DNA from: an uncultured Ellagibacter sp.
GTDB lineage: Bacteria; Actinomycetota; Coriobacteriia; Coriobacteriales; Eggerthellaceae
DNA length: 64,000 bases
NCBI RefSeq assembly: GCF_934617235.1
Contig: NZ_CAKTTZ010000004.1
Coordinates: 1 to 64,000, forward strand
Direction: 5' to 3'
Positions 8,537-16,676 of this stretch are shown here, piece after piece; positions within the stretch are counted from its first letter, which is position 1; each line of letters begins with the position of its first letter. The position numbers and the translations under genes are program-made. The notes below the pieces were generated by a model that did no database searches, had not been told where the DNA came from, and worked only from the letters and a program-made list of their open reading frames with translations.

Positions 8537-11254
8537 CTATGCCCTTCTTTCCGCGCATGAGATCACCGGGCACCATGCGCATGCGTGAGGGCTTGCGGGA
8601 TTCGGGCGCACATCGCCTGAAAGCATGCGCTCGACGCCTCGAGCAACCTCCTCCTCGGTTTGGTCGAGCAGGTCGGCAAACGACTGGCCGTTTTCGGGAA
8701 CCACTTCGCATTTTTCGTGGCGCATGAAAGGCAAATGGGGCGCCTCGAGTGCGGCTGCGTCGTAAGCGCCGGTAACTGCACATCTTTTTCCATAGCGCAC
8801 ATAGAGCGCGCCGACGGGATTCAGCCCGAGCGTTCGGCGGACCACCTGCGCATAGATAAGCGCCTGCACCTTGCCAAGCCTTCCCTCTTCCCTTACAGCG
8901 AGCTCGTGCTCGGGAGAGATGGATGCCTTGTAGTCGAGCACCACGGCACGGCCGGCATCGTCAATATCGATACGATCCGCTGTTCCTACAAGCATATGGC
9001 CTGCGTATTCAACCGCATCACCTTCCGCGATACCGTATTCAAGATAGGTAGGATGGAATGTCGGCAGAAGCGCAGCCTCATAATCGAGATAATCGAGCAG
9101 CTTTCGTTTGAGGGATTCCATCTCGCGCCGCTCAAGCTCCGTCGTGGGAACAAGACGGTTGTCGGTAGGCTTCAATTCGACTTGACGCGACTCGTGCCTC
9201 GCGAGTATGTCGCGCATGATAGCGCGCGCAGGCTCGAGCGTCTCGAACGTCACCTTGGGGGCAACCTCATCTTGGAAATGTGCGTAGAAGCTCTTGAGCA
9301 CACCGTGGGCGAAATCCCCCATCTGCAGCGCACCGAAGCCTTCGTCGAGGCCTTCAAGGCGAAGGCGACGCTGGGCGAACCACTTATAGGGACATTCCAG
9401 ATAGCTTTCAATCTGCGAAGGCGACAGGCACGGCTCGTCGATCACCCGGCCTTTCACCACGCGAGGCAGCACGACAAGCGAACGCTTCGCAGCCGATACC
9501 TCACCTGGTGCAGGAAGCTTAACCGTCTCATGCGGCAAATCCCCATCCGTCAAGACGGCGTTCTCCACAAGGGATTCCTCCCCACGCTCGATGATTCCCT
9601 CCTGCAAGCAAGCAGGCAGCATGAAAGCGTTCTTGATGTCGTCGGTCGCAGACGGGTCTTCCCGATAGCAGTCGACGAATTCCTCGAGAACGGCAGCGGG
9701 GTATGTCGGGTCCGCATCTTCATCGTTCAAGCAACGTACGATAAGGAATGTTTCGCGAGGCGCCGATGACAGGGCGACAAACGAGCGGCGCATGCGCGAG
9801 AGAGCATCGTCGGCCTGATGGATGCCCAGTTTGGCAAGAAGGGTCGAAGCGGCATTGTCGGAATCCGAAGCGGGAAAAGCGGCGCTCGTAAGGTCGCACG
9901 CGACGGCGAGCCCGCAGGATGCGGGAGGAAAAGCAGCCGCACGGCTATAATCGATGAACACGATGTCAGCAGGCAGGACAGAAAGGTTACTGCCGCAGGA
10001 TTCTTCATCAGCAGCGACGCCTAGCGAGCGGGAAGCATCGACACTCGAACGACCAAGAAGGGCTATGAGCCCCTGCATATCAAGGTCGGCAAGACGAGCC
10101 GCAGCAGCAGCATCGCGCAAAGCCGACATCGCCGCAAGCTGCTCGCGGCGCCAGGCCTCGGGCCTATGGATCATCGAGCGCACCGCGTCCTCGAGTTCGC
10201 CAAGCAGAATATCGGCATCACGATCAGTCGCGATATCCTCCATCGCCTCGAACAAGCGGCTTCTTTCGCGCAGCACCGACACAATGGTCTCTCGGTCAAG
10301 GAGCCGATTGCCGCGAACCTGGGCATCAACCGAATAGGCACCTTCTATGGACAGCCCCGAAAAAGGCGAGAGGAGAAAATCGGTGAGATCGCTCGACAGC
10401 CAGGCCTCCGACGTGAGAAAACTCCTGAGCGCGAGCATTGCAGCTCCGAAATCAGTTCGAGCGAAGGGGACGCTGGCGCGCGCCGCACACGAAAGCCCCG
10501 CTTCCGCAAGGACAGAAGCGAGCTTCTCGAACAGGGAAAGGGGATCCTTGCAAGCGACAATCGCCCCCGAATGCCCCTTCGCGCAAAGGGCATCCCGCAG
10601 AATCGCTGGTTCCGCATAGCGACCAGAAGGGAAGGCGAAGCGGACGGAAATGCCGTCAGCCACACACCGCACGCCTTCCCCACCAGGTGCTTCGTGAATC
10701 TCGCAATCGATAAACGGACAAGCATCAAAAAAGGCACGTTCCTGCTCAGTCAAGGGCGCTGCGTTTTCAACGAGCACGCGCAGCGGCCGCTGCGGCAGAA
10801 CGCCTGGAAGCAGAAAGAGCACTTCCCCTTTCAAAGCGCGCCCAAGATCGCGCAGCTCATCACGAACCTCGGCGCACAGGCGCAGTGCGCGGCTCTGGGC
10901 CAAAGATAGCCCGCAGTCTTCATCGCGCTTTGCAAGCGAACACGCCCCGTCGAAAGAGGGGATGCCCGCGCCCTTCTGAAGGCACGTGGCCACCACATGG
11001 GCATACTGTGCATCGTCTGGATGCTTCGAGCACAGCGCCGCAGAAAGCGCCTCCACTTCGAGCGCACTCGCGAGAACCCGTCCGTCTCCGAAGAGTTCCC
11101 ACCAGTCCGCAATCCAGGCGCTAAACGTGGTGACTGTCACCCCGAAAAGCGCCCGAGGACCGCCCTCGGCAGCAACCCGTTTTCGATAAGAAAGCGCCTC
11201 AGCATACGTTGGGAGCAGCACTACATCATAAGGAATATGTTCGTTCGTATTCAT
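8537..11254 (-). CDS. addB: AddB-like PD-(D/E)XK nuclease / inactive helicase partner
   Basis: Second subunit of the AddAB-type end-processing complex, 905 residues from the ATG at 11254. The N-terminus shows no Walker A GKT loop, so it is probably an inactive helicase scaffold, as in RexB-type partners. The C-terminal nuclease has VGTADRID, then VLDYKAS. Four cysteines in the AddB spacing (YLECPYKWF, and a C-terminal CAWCPVISC) should bind a 4Fe-4S cluster. The start was chosen because a TATACT box lies exactly 6 bases upstream with no Shine-Dalgarno, which fits a leaderless mRNA; earlier in-frame starts at 11284 (TTG) and 11275 also lack ribosome sites. Confidence 0.87.
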   Translation of the reverse strand: MNTNEHIPYDVVLLPTYAEALSYRKRVAAEGGPRALFGVTVTTFSAWIADWWELFGDGRVLASALEVEALSAALCSKHPDDAQYAHVVATCLQKGAGIPSFDGACSLAKRDEDCGLSLAQSRALRLCAEVRDELRDLGRALKGEVLFLLPGVLPQRPLRVLVENAAPLTEQERAFFDACPFIDCEIHEAPGGEGVRCVADGISVRFAFPSGRYAEPAILRDALCAKGHSGAIVACKDPLSLFEKLASVLAEAGLSCAARASVPFARTDFGAAMLALRSFLTSEAWLSSDLTDFLLSPFSGLSIEGAYSVDAQVRGNRLLDRETIVSVLRERSRLFEAMEDIATDRDADILLGELEDAVRSMIHRPEAWRREQLAAMSALRDAAAAARLADLDMQGLIALLGRSSVDASRSLGVAADEESCGSNLSVLPADIVFIDYSRAAAFPPASCGLAVACDLTSAAFPASDSDNAASTLLAKLGIHQADDALSRMRRSFVALSSAPRETFLIVRCLNDEDADPTYPAAVLEEFVDCYREDPSATDDIKNAFMLPACLQEGIIERGEESLVENAVLTDGDLPHETVKLPAPGEVSAAKRSLVVLPRVVKGRVIDEPCLSPSQIESYLECPYKWFAQRRLRLEGLDEGFGALQMGDFAHGVLKSFYAHFQDEVAPKVTFETLEPARAIMRDILARHESRQVELKPTDNRLVPTTELERREMESLKRKLLDYLDYEAALLPTFHPTYLEYGIAEGDAVEYAGHMLVGTADRIDIDDAGRAVVLDYKASISPEHELAVREEGRLGKVQALIYAQVVRRTLGLNPVGALYVRYGKRCAVTGAYDAAALEAPHLPFMRHEKCEVVPENGQSFADLLDQTEEEVARGVERMLSGDVRPNPASPHACAWCPVISCAERRA

Positions 11255-11260
11255 GGACTC

Positions 11261-11266
11261 AGTATA
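11261..11266 (-). promoter_or_regulatory. -10 box of a probable leaderless addBA transcript
   Basis: TATACT on the minus strand ends 6 bases before the ATG at 11254, placing the transcript start at or next to the A of the start codon. There is no Shine-Dalgarno. No clear -35 is seen. Confidence 0.55.
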
Positions 11267-11344
11267 CACGAACATATGTACCAATTAAAGGAAATCGTGA
11301 AGTTTCTTGCCGCATTCCCGCCAGACCGGCGGAGTCACCTAGCC

Positions 11345-11554
11345 TCAACAGGCACGTCTGACGACGACGCTGCGCGAAGGATCGACCCGGGTTTCGATAT
11401 CGTGGCTTCCGCAGTCGGGACACGTGCGCGAGCCCTCACCCGGCACAAGTACACGTCCGCAGGTTCGGCAAGCGAACACAATGGCAGGAACACGCACGCC
11501 ATTGCCAACCCTGAGCCCCTGTGCTTTAATGGCAACCTCGTTTGGAACCTTCAT
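11345..11554 (-). CDS. Small zinc-ribbon protein (69 aa)
   Basis: A 69-residue protein with two CxxC knuckles (CRTC and CPDC) spaced by 15 residues, typical of a zinc ribbon. It starts 10 bases after the stop of the upstream membrane protein, and its ribosome site AGGGAG overlaps that gene's 3' end, so they form an operon. The N-terminal half (KAQGLRVGNGVRVPAIVFAC) looks like a beta-rich lead-in. No known function can be assigned; nucleic-acid or protein binding would be usual for this fold. Confidence 0.72.
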   Translation of the reverse strand: MKVPNEVAIKAQGLRVGNGVRVPAIVFACRTCGRVLVPGEGSRTCPDCGSHDIETRVDPSRSVVVRRAC

Positions 11555-11564
11555 CGCAAGCTCC

Positions 11565-12779
11565 CTACAATCCGAACAGGTGGTCGGCAGTATCTTCCAT
11601 GAAAGCGTCCTCGTCGAGCGTCCAGCCGACATCGGTTTTGACAAGCGAGAACATGATGAAGGCGGAACCGGAAGCCGCATGCTCCTTCGCCGATTCCGTC
11701 GCTGCAGCGACCTGCTGCTTTGTAGGAGTGCCCGATCTCTTGCCGAGCGACCTCGCCGCATCGTCTACTGCCGAGACATAACCATATACAGGGATGTTCG
11801 TGCAGTCAGCGAACACGTCGGCCGTACCATCAGTGTAGACGAAAACGTCGCTGTCATCGATCGTGAACGACACCCCATCGATGAGCCAACGCGCAAGTTC
11901 CTTCGTGTCGACGCCCGCATCGTCGGCAGAAAAACCGAACTTATTGGCGTATTCCTTGTTGATTCCTTGCGAAAGGTGCTCGACGATTCGCTCCCTCGAG
12001 TCGAGCGACGCCAAGGCATCGCGTGCGCACGCAAGCGCCGCAGCCTCATCAGCGGCATCGGAAGAGAAGCTGTACGTGAGGTCGGAGGAGTCGCCCTGTC
12101 GTTCCGAACCCGACTCCTCAAACCAGCTCGAGTCCTCGCCGTCGAGCGAATCGAAGACATCCCCCACGCAAGACGCCACGCATCCCCCAATTTGGGAGAG
12201 CAAGATAAGGGCGATGATGATGCCGAAAATGGAGCCGAGGCAAGACTTCTTCTTGGGGGCATTTTCGGAGGCAGCAGGCTTTTTGCCTTCCACCCTCGCC
12301 GTCGCTTGGGGCTTTTTCATTCCCTTCCCGAACGCGTCTTTCGGCCGCGCCGACGTCGTATGGGCGATGGTTTGGCGCAAGCGATCGGAAACCCCCTGCG
12401 GATGGGGATGCTCGTCCAAGAAGGGCGCCGCTGCAGGACGCCTTCCCGCCCCTGAGGAAGAAGCAGGAGAAGCAGAGCGCGACGCCGATTCTCTCACCTG
12501 CGGGGAAGTATCCTCACGCGCACGACTCGCCACCGAGGGAGAACCCTCGCGAGCTGCAGGGGCGCCCGTCCCCGCCGTGGCGGCAAGCTTCCTCGCTAGA
12601 TCACGGCGACGCGCCTCGATGCGCTCTTTTGCAGAAGCTTCCCGAACGCAAGCCGAATCGCTATCTGCAGACTTCCCCGGCCGTCCAGCGGGAGAAGCAG
12701 GGGCAGCAGGCTTTGCCGGAGAGGCAGGCACAGCGGGAGCTGCGGGAACGCCGTAACCCTTGTCGTTCTTGTCTGCCAT
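11565..12779 (-). CDS. Hypothetical single-pass membrane protein with Pro/Ala-rich cytoplasmic N-terminus
   Basis: 404 residues. The first 150 or so are rich in Pro, Ala, Ser and Arg and probably disordered. One transmembrane segment (SIFGIIIALILLSQIGG) follows a KKKSC stretch near residue 180, leaving an extracytoplasmic C-terminal domain of about 190 residues. That domain is acidic and includes a segment reading FGFSADDAG, then DTKELARWLIDG, and ends DEDAFMEDTADHLFGL. The ribosome site AAAGGTGAG precedes the ATG. I do not recognise the C-terminal domain. Cysteines at the membrane border (GGCVASC) could be lipid- or metal-linked, but no lipobox is present. Confidence 0.75.
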   Translation of the reverse strand: MADKNDKGYGVPAAPAVPASPAKPAAPASPAGRPGKSADSDSACVREASAKERIEARRRDLARKLAATAGTGAPAAREGSPSVASRAREDTSPQVRESASRSASPASSSGAGRRPAAAPFLDEHPHPQGVSDRLRQTIAHTTSARPKDAFGKGMKKPQATARVEGKKPAASENAPKKKSCLGSIFGIIIALILLSQIGGCVASCVGDVFDSLDGEDSSWFEESGSERQGDSSDLTYSFSSDAADEAAALACARDALASLDSRERIVEHLSQGINKEYANKFGFSADDAGVDTKELARWLIDGVSFTIDDSDVFVYTDGTADVFADCTNIPVYGYVSAVDDAARSLGKRSGTPTKQQVAAATESAKEHAASGSAFIMFSLVKTDVGWTLDEDAFMEDTADHLFGL

Positions 12780-12886
12780 GCACTCACCTTTCGCCTACGT
12801 TCATTACATGGAAAACATTATACGGTACGCACTCCGCCGCACGAAGCCGCGCACGGCAATCTTACGTTGACACGCGAGAGACGCGT

Positions 12887-13714
12887 TTAGAGCGGCTTCC
12901 AGCAAAGGACAGCCCAGCGCGTTTCCTGGGTATAGTCAAGCATGACCCCGCCGCCAGGGCGTTCTTTCACATGCTCGTCGAAGAATGCGTCGAGCAGGGG
13001 ACGCTCTTCAGGCTTCACATCCGCCGCCTTGGCGAGAAACGCCTTAAGCTCGTCGGCGCTGTCCGATTGCGGCACGCGCGGCACCTCGATATAACGAATC
13101 TCAGGGAGGCGCCCGCTTCCCAGCAGGTAGTTCAGCAGCACCGCAAAGTCCCTCGCAAGCTGGGGCGGCGTGATCTCACGGCCCAAGGCGCGCTGCACAC
13201 GAGCATCGATCCACGAAACCTCGCCGCAAGCCGTGGTGATCACAACACGGCTTTTCGCCTTGGATTCGAGCTTGGCGACGGCGTCTTGGATGTCATGGGT
13301 CGTAAGGGATCGCGACGAGATCGCCACATCCGCCTGGGGAATCCCCTCCCAGCTCTCCTGCCACGCGCGACGGAAAATGGAGAAGCGGTCCTCGACGCCA
13401 GCCGCCGCCACAGCCTCACGCAGCTCACCCAACATGCCATCCGAGAAGTCGACGGCCACCACATCGTGGCCCTTTTTCGCCAGCGGGACGCTAAGCACGC
13501 CGGGGCCGCATCCCATGTCGAGGATGCTCTCGCCCGGCTCAAGCGCGAGCAGCTCGGTGAGCTGAGCCAGATACCCGCTGCGCAAGTTCTTGTGGGCGTA
13601 GCGCGGTGCCATCTCGTTCCAGCGAACTCTGAGCTCATCAAGGGTTTTATCGGCGTTTTTGTCGGTGCTCAAGTAGAAATCGCACCATTCCTGGGCAGTG
13701 GGCATGCTCTGCAA
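12887..13714 (-). CDS. Class I SAM-dependent methyltransferase
   Basis: About 276 residues. The TTG at 13714 is preferred because a perfect AAGGAGG lies 6 bases upstream; an ATG three codons later (13705) is the alternative. Motif I is ILDMGCGPGVLSVPLA, followed by VVAVDFSDGML (SAM ribose-binding acidic residue), typical of the Methyltransf_11/25 fold. The C-terminal part, including VITTACGEVSWID and the DYTQETRWAVLCWKP end, resembles small-molecule methyltransferases; the substrate cannot be read from sequence. It stands apart from its neighbours. Confidence 0.82.
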   Translation of the reverse strand: MQSMPTAQEWCDFYLSTDKNADKTLDELRVRWNEMAPRYAHKNLRSGYLAQLTELLALEPGESILDMGCGPGVLSVPLAKKGHDVVAVDFSDGMLGELREAVAAAGVEDRFSIFRRAWQESWEGIPQADVAISSRSLTTHDIQDAVAKLESKAKSRVVITTACGEVSWIDARVQRALGREITPPQLARDFAVLLNYLLGSGRLPEIRYIEVPRVPQSDSADELKAFLAKAADVKPEERPLLDAFFDEHVKERPGGGVMLDYTQETRWAVLCWKPL

Positions 13715-13903
13715 GAGAAGCCTCCTTGTTGGTAAAGCTACAGCATGCAAAGGCGAGCGACGCAAAGCTGCCAGTTACATGAAGCTGCGGACGGAGAAAT
13801 AATCCTACAGCGGATATGATACCCAATTGCGCATCATTGCGCACGGAAAGCCCTCGAGAAGGGGCTCCCCCGCCCGCGAGGCCTTCTTCTTAAGAATCGA
13901 GGT

Positions 13904-14061
13904 TCGTGGACAAAATTCGTCGATATGCGAGTCTGGATGGGCCTTATGGCATTCGCCTCGCAGGCTGGTCAGCTTGCAACCTGGGCTTTCTCCGCTGCGC
14001 CGCGCGAGAGGTGCGCTCGGGGAGCTACGACGACTCACATATCGACCTTTTTTGTCCACGA
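13904..14061. repeat. 158-bp unit with 30-bp terminal inverted repeats (MITE- or REP-like)
   Basis: The left arm (13904-13933, TCGTGGACAAAATTCG...) and the reverse complement of the right arm (14032-14061) match at 26 of 30 positions. The four differences fall at three adjacent sites and one near the inner end. The 98 bases inside encode nothing recognisable. Non-autonomous transposable element or a large folded repeat are both possible; no second copy was noticed in this window. Confidence 0.55.
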
Positions 14062-14237
14062 CAAGTCGATTTCGGGAAAATAGGAGGGGGAAGCCTGTGG
14101 GCTGTACTGCCGATTCGCCATCGGGGCAAGCTCGCAGGCTTGAGTGAGTGCATCAATCAACTACCGCTGACGGCTCTATCGGCGGCACGGGCAACGACAG
14201 AAGCGCGTTCGACGCGGGATGAGCACATAGCGAAGTG

Positions 14238-14289
14238 GGCGCGTTGCGAGGCGGGCGACTTACAAAGAAGGCGCGTTGCGAGGCGGGCG
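14238..14289. repeat. 20-bp direct repeat, two copies 32 bp apart
   Basis: GGCGCGTTGCGAGGCGGGCG occurs exactly at 14238-14257 and 14270-14289, separated by ACTTACAAAGAA. Confidence 0.85.
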
Positions 14290-14303
14290 CCCCGAGGATA
14301 ACC

Positions 14304-14339
14304 CGCACCTCCATTTTAAGTTCGGGAAATGGGGGTGCG
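14304..14339. repeat. Hairpin, 13-bp stem
   Basis: CGCACCTCCATTT (14304-14316) pairs with AAATGGGGGTGCG (14327-14339), with one G-T pair and a 10-base loop. No T-run follows on either strand, so it is not a standard terminator. Confidence 0.6.
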
Positions 14340-14707
14340 ATTATGCGCGAACGGCTTTGAGGAAAAAGCGAGATATCGAGGCAAGATCCGAAGCCGTCAG
14401 GCCTTTCGGGCTCGAACGAAGCTCTAAATCGACGGGAAAAGCCCTCCTCTTCAAGGAGCCCCATGAAACGACTGCCCTATTCATACCACGCGTTCAGAGA
14501 CAAGGCGTAGCTAGCCATGAACGGGAAACAGGCAAGTTGCACATACGAGCAGAAAGCGGTGGCAACTGCCGTGGCGGACAGCTAGATAGCGAAGGCAGCA
14601 TGAACCGGCCGCGTGACCTCGCGCCCCCGAAGGCCCCGCGCGCCTTGCCGCACGACCTCGCGCTCCCGAAGGCAGCACGCCCCCCGGTCGCGCAGCCGCG
14701 CCTCTCC

Positions 14708-15667
14708 CTACGAGGCGTCCTCGGGCAGAGGGGTCTTCTTGTGACCGAAAAGCTCGTCCCAGTCGCATGCCGCAAGCACCGTCCCCGCCATGATGACCAG
14801 GCAGCACACGATCTGCACGACGGTCGGTACACTCCCCAAAAGCACGAGCCCGAACACAACAGCCCAGGCAGAATACGTGATGTTGAGCGCCATGCACCGC
14901 GCCGCACCGATGGTCGCGATACCCTTGTAGTAGAACAGGTACGACGCCGCGCCCGCAAGGCCGGAAAGCACCACGACAGCCGTGGAAATCGACGGCAGCG
15001 CGCTCGCCGTGAACGCCCAGGCGCCAAACGCAGGCAGCACCACCACGGCATACACGAGGGCGGAAGTCGTCTCGCGAATCTGGAGCGCCGTCTCGTTGTC
15101 GACCGCGTCGTCGCGCATGCCCCAAGCGCACAGCACCGCCTCGCTGCCCCATCCGACGACGCACACAATCGCGCCGCCCAAGCCGAGCGCCGCATTCCCG
15201 ACCGTCGAATCGCCCGAAGTGGCATAACCCATCACCATGACGCCCGCGAGCGCACAGGCGAGCGCGACGAGTTGACGCGGCCTCATGCGCTCCTTCAACA
15301 GGATAAACGCCATGAACGTGCCAAACGCTGGATAGAATGCGGAGATAATCGCGGTATAGCCTGCGCCGATGTTGTTGATGGCGATCAGGTAGCCCGTCAT
15401 GCCCAAAGGTCCGCCCAGAAGCGCACCGAGCATGACCACCTTGCCGCTGCGAGTCTTTAAGGCCCGAAGCGTGTCGCGCAGGCGACGGCGCACTCCCATG
15501 TAGAGAAAAAGCCAGATGGCGCATGCCGCATCGTGCATGAAGGCGCTCGCAATGGCGGCAAAGGCGATGGCCTCCGGCGTGCCGATGAACGCCCCCATCG
15601 TGAGGGCTATTCCCAGGATGACGGTGTCCAAACCCCACAGAAAACCACTTGCGATACCGAACCTCAT
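14708..15667 (-). CDS. licB: DMT-superfamily permease (LicB-like, probable choline importer)
   Basis: 319 residues with ten predicted membrane segments and two EamA halves; it begins MRFGIASGFLWGLDTVILG. The start codon overlaps the stop of the LicA kinase gene by 4 bases (ATGA), so they are coupled. In Haemophilus and pneumococcus LicB is a DMT permease that imports choline for the LicA kinase, and the gene order here fits that role. Drug/metabolite transporters are broad, so the substrate call depends on context. Last gene of the minus-strand cluster. Confidence 0.8.
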   Translation of the reverse strand: MRFGIASGFLWGLDTVILGIALTMGAFIGTPEAIAFAAIASAFMHDAACAIWLFLYMGVRRRLRDTLRALKTRSGKVVMLGALLGGPLGMTGYLIAINNIGAGYTAIISAFYPAFGTFMAFILLKERMRPRQLVALACALAGVMVMGYATSGDSTVGNAALGLGGAIVCVVGWGSEAVLCAWGMRDDAVDNETALQIRETTSALVYAVVVLPAFGAWAFTASALPSISTAVVVLSGLAGAASYLFYYKGIATIGAARCMALNITYSAWAVVFGLVLLGSVPTVVQIVCCLVIMAGTVLAACDWDELFGHKKTPLPEDAS

Positions 15668-16602
15668 GCGATGTCCCTCTCCTCTTTTTGAGCGATTCCT
15701 TCATAACCCGAGATCACGCGGTCGAAATAGCGCAGCGCATAGCTGAGATAGATTTCCTTCCACTCGCCCGCGCTTCCGCCGACAGCCTCCTTGTAGAGCG
15801 ACCACAAATACCAGCACCATCCAGCAAGCGCCACGAACGCGAAGTTGTGACACCGCTCGGCAAACGTGGGAATGCGCCCGAAGTAAGCTGCAAGCGCCGC
15901 GTCGGCCTCGGAGTTGGAAAGCTGACAGCACACGGTGAAAGTGCCGAAATCGTGCGCGTAATCAGACATGCCGGCATATTCCCAGTCGATCAGGTGCATG
16001 CGATCGGAGCGGTCGATGAGGATATTCAAGTTGAAGAAGTCGTTGTGCGTGAGGCAGACCGGCGCGCCGTCGGCATGCGCGAAGGCGGCGACGCGGGCGG
16101 CCTTCGCGGCAAGCTCGTCATAGCCGGGCACCACGATCGGCCCCAGCTCGCGAAGGAGCGCGTCGTAGCGCTGCCCCTCCTCGTAGAAATCGAACGTACG
16201 GCTCAAGCGCGCGCCGCTCTCGTGGAGTGTGCGAGCCATGCGCATCGCACAAGCGACCTGCTCGGCATCGCGCGCATCGAGCTCGCGGCAATCCACGAGA
16301 AAGCGAGAGAGCTTCCATCCCTGCTCGACGTCTTCGTGAATGAACGTGCCGTCAAGCCCGATCGATCGCGCGAGCTTCAGCGCCTCGGCCTCGGCTTTGC
16401 GATCGATGAGGTCTTCGGTGCCCACGCCCGGCTGACGATAGACGTATTCGCCTTCCGACGTAGTGAAATGCCACGACTCGTTTGTCAGGCCCTGCTTGAG
16501 CGGCCAGATGTCGGTAATCTCATCGCGCTGAACTCCCAGCACCGATGAAATATGCGCATACGCGCCCGCGGGCAACATGCCCGGTTCTTGCTCCATACCC
16601 AC
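15664..16602 (-). CDS. licA: LicA-type choline/ethanolamine kinase
   Basis: 312 residues of the choline kinase/APH fold, using ATP to phosphorylate choline or ethanolamine. The catalytic loop is LTHNDFFNLNILID (HND-N pattern) and the metal site is LIDWEYAGMSDYAHD. The GTG at 16602 has GGGGAG 5 bases upstream; an in-frame ATG at 16596 is possible. The N-terminal PLKQGLTNESW segment resembles the kinase half of the fused gene at 17988-19769 (KEGLTNLSFRF), so the locus has two paralogous kinase domains. A palindrome lies just upstream (16618-16632). Confidence 0.88.
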   Translation of the reverse strand: MGMEQEPGMLPAGAYAHISSVLGVQRDEITDIWPLKQGLTNESWHFTTSEGEYVYRQPGVGTEDLIDRKAEAEALKLARSIGLDGTFIHEDVEQGWKLSRFLVDCRELDARDAEQVACAMRMARTLHESGARLSRTFDFYEEGQRYDALLRELGPIVVPGYDELAAKAARVAAFAHADGAPVCLTHNDFFNLNILIDRSDRMHLIDWEYAGMSDYAHDFGTFTVCCQLSNSEADAALAAYFGRIPTFAERCHNFAFVALAGWCWYLWSLYKEAVGGSAGEWKEIYLSYALRYFDRVISGYEGIAQKEERDIA

Positions 16603-16617
16603 TTGTTCTCCCCAGAC

Positions 16618-16632
16618 TTAGTAGGTTACTAA
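16618..16632 (-). promoter_or_regulatory. Palindrome TTAGTA-N3-TACTAA upstream of licA
   Basis: TTAGTAGGTTACTAA is a perfect 6-bp inverted repeat with a 3-base spacer, placed just before the licA ribosome site. A half-site followed by the same ribosome-site sequence (TTACTAACTGGGGAG) occurs before the HTH-containing gene at 19769. It may be an operator for that HTH domain. Confidence 0.4.
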
Positions 16633-16676
16633 TCATCGAAGGTGGCTCCCGAACGAGACGCCGCCCTTTCCTTGCG

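Larger units (their letters stand above)
13715..14707. other. One-kilobase intergenic region without supported genes
   Basis: Nearly 1 kb separates the methyltransferase from the end of the lic-type cluster. Open frames here are short, lack ribosome sites and have no recognisable domains. It holds the inverted-repeat unit at 13904-14061, a direct repeat at 14238-14289, a hairpin at 14304-14339, and two similar CCTCGCGC-CCCGAAGGC segments near 14618 and 14645. It looks like a repeat-rich junction between core genes and the polysaccharide locus. Confidence 0.6.

Noticed and set aside
13906..14301. 131-codon frame across the inverted-repeat unit
   Set aside because: No ribosome site, and its sequence is dictated by repeats; no domain seen.
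14276..15460. 394-codon plus-strand open frame opposite the DMT permease
   Set aside because: Basic low-complexity product; the opposite strand encodes a clear ten-segment permease with coupled start.
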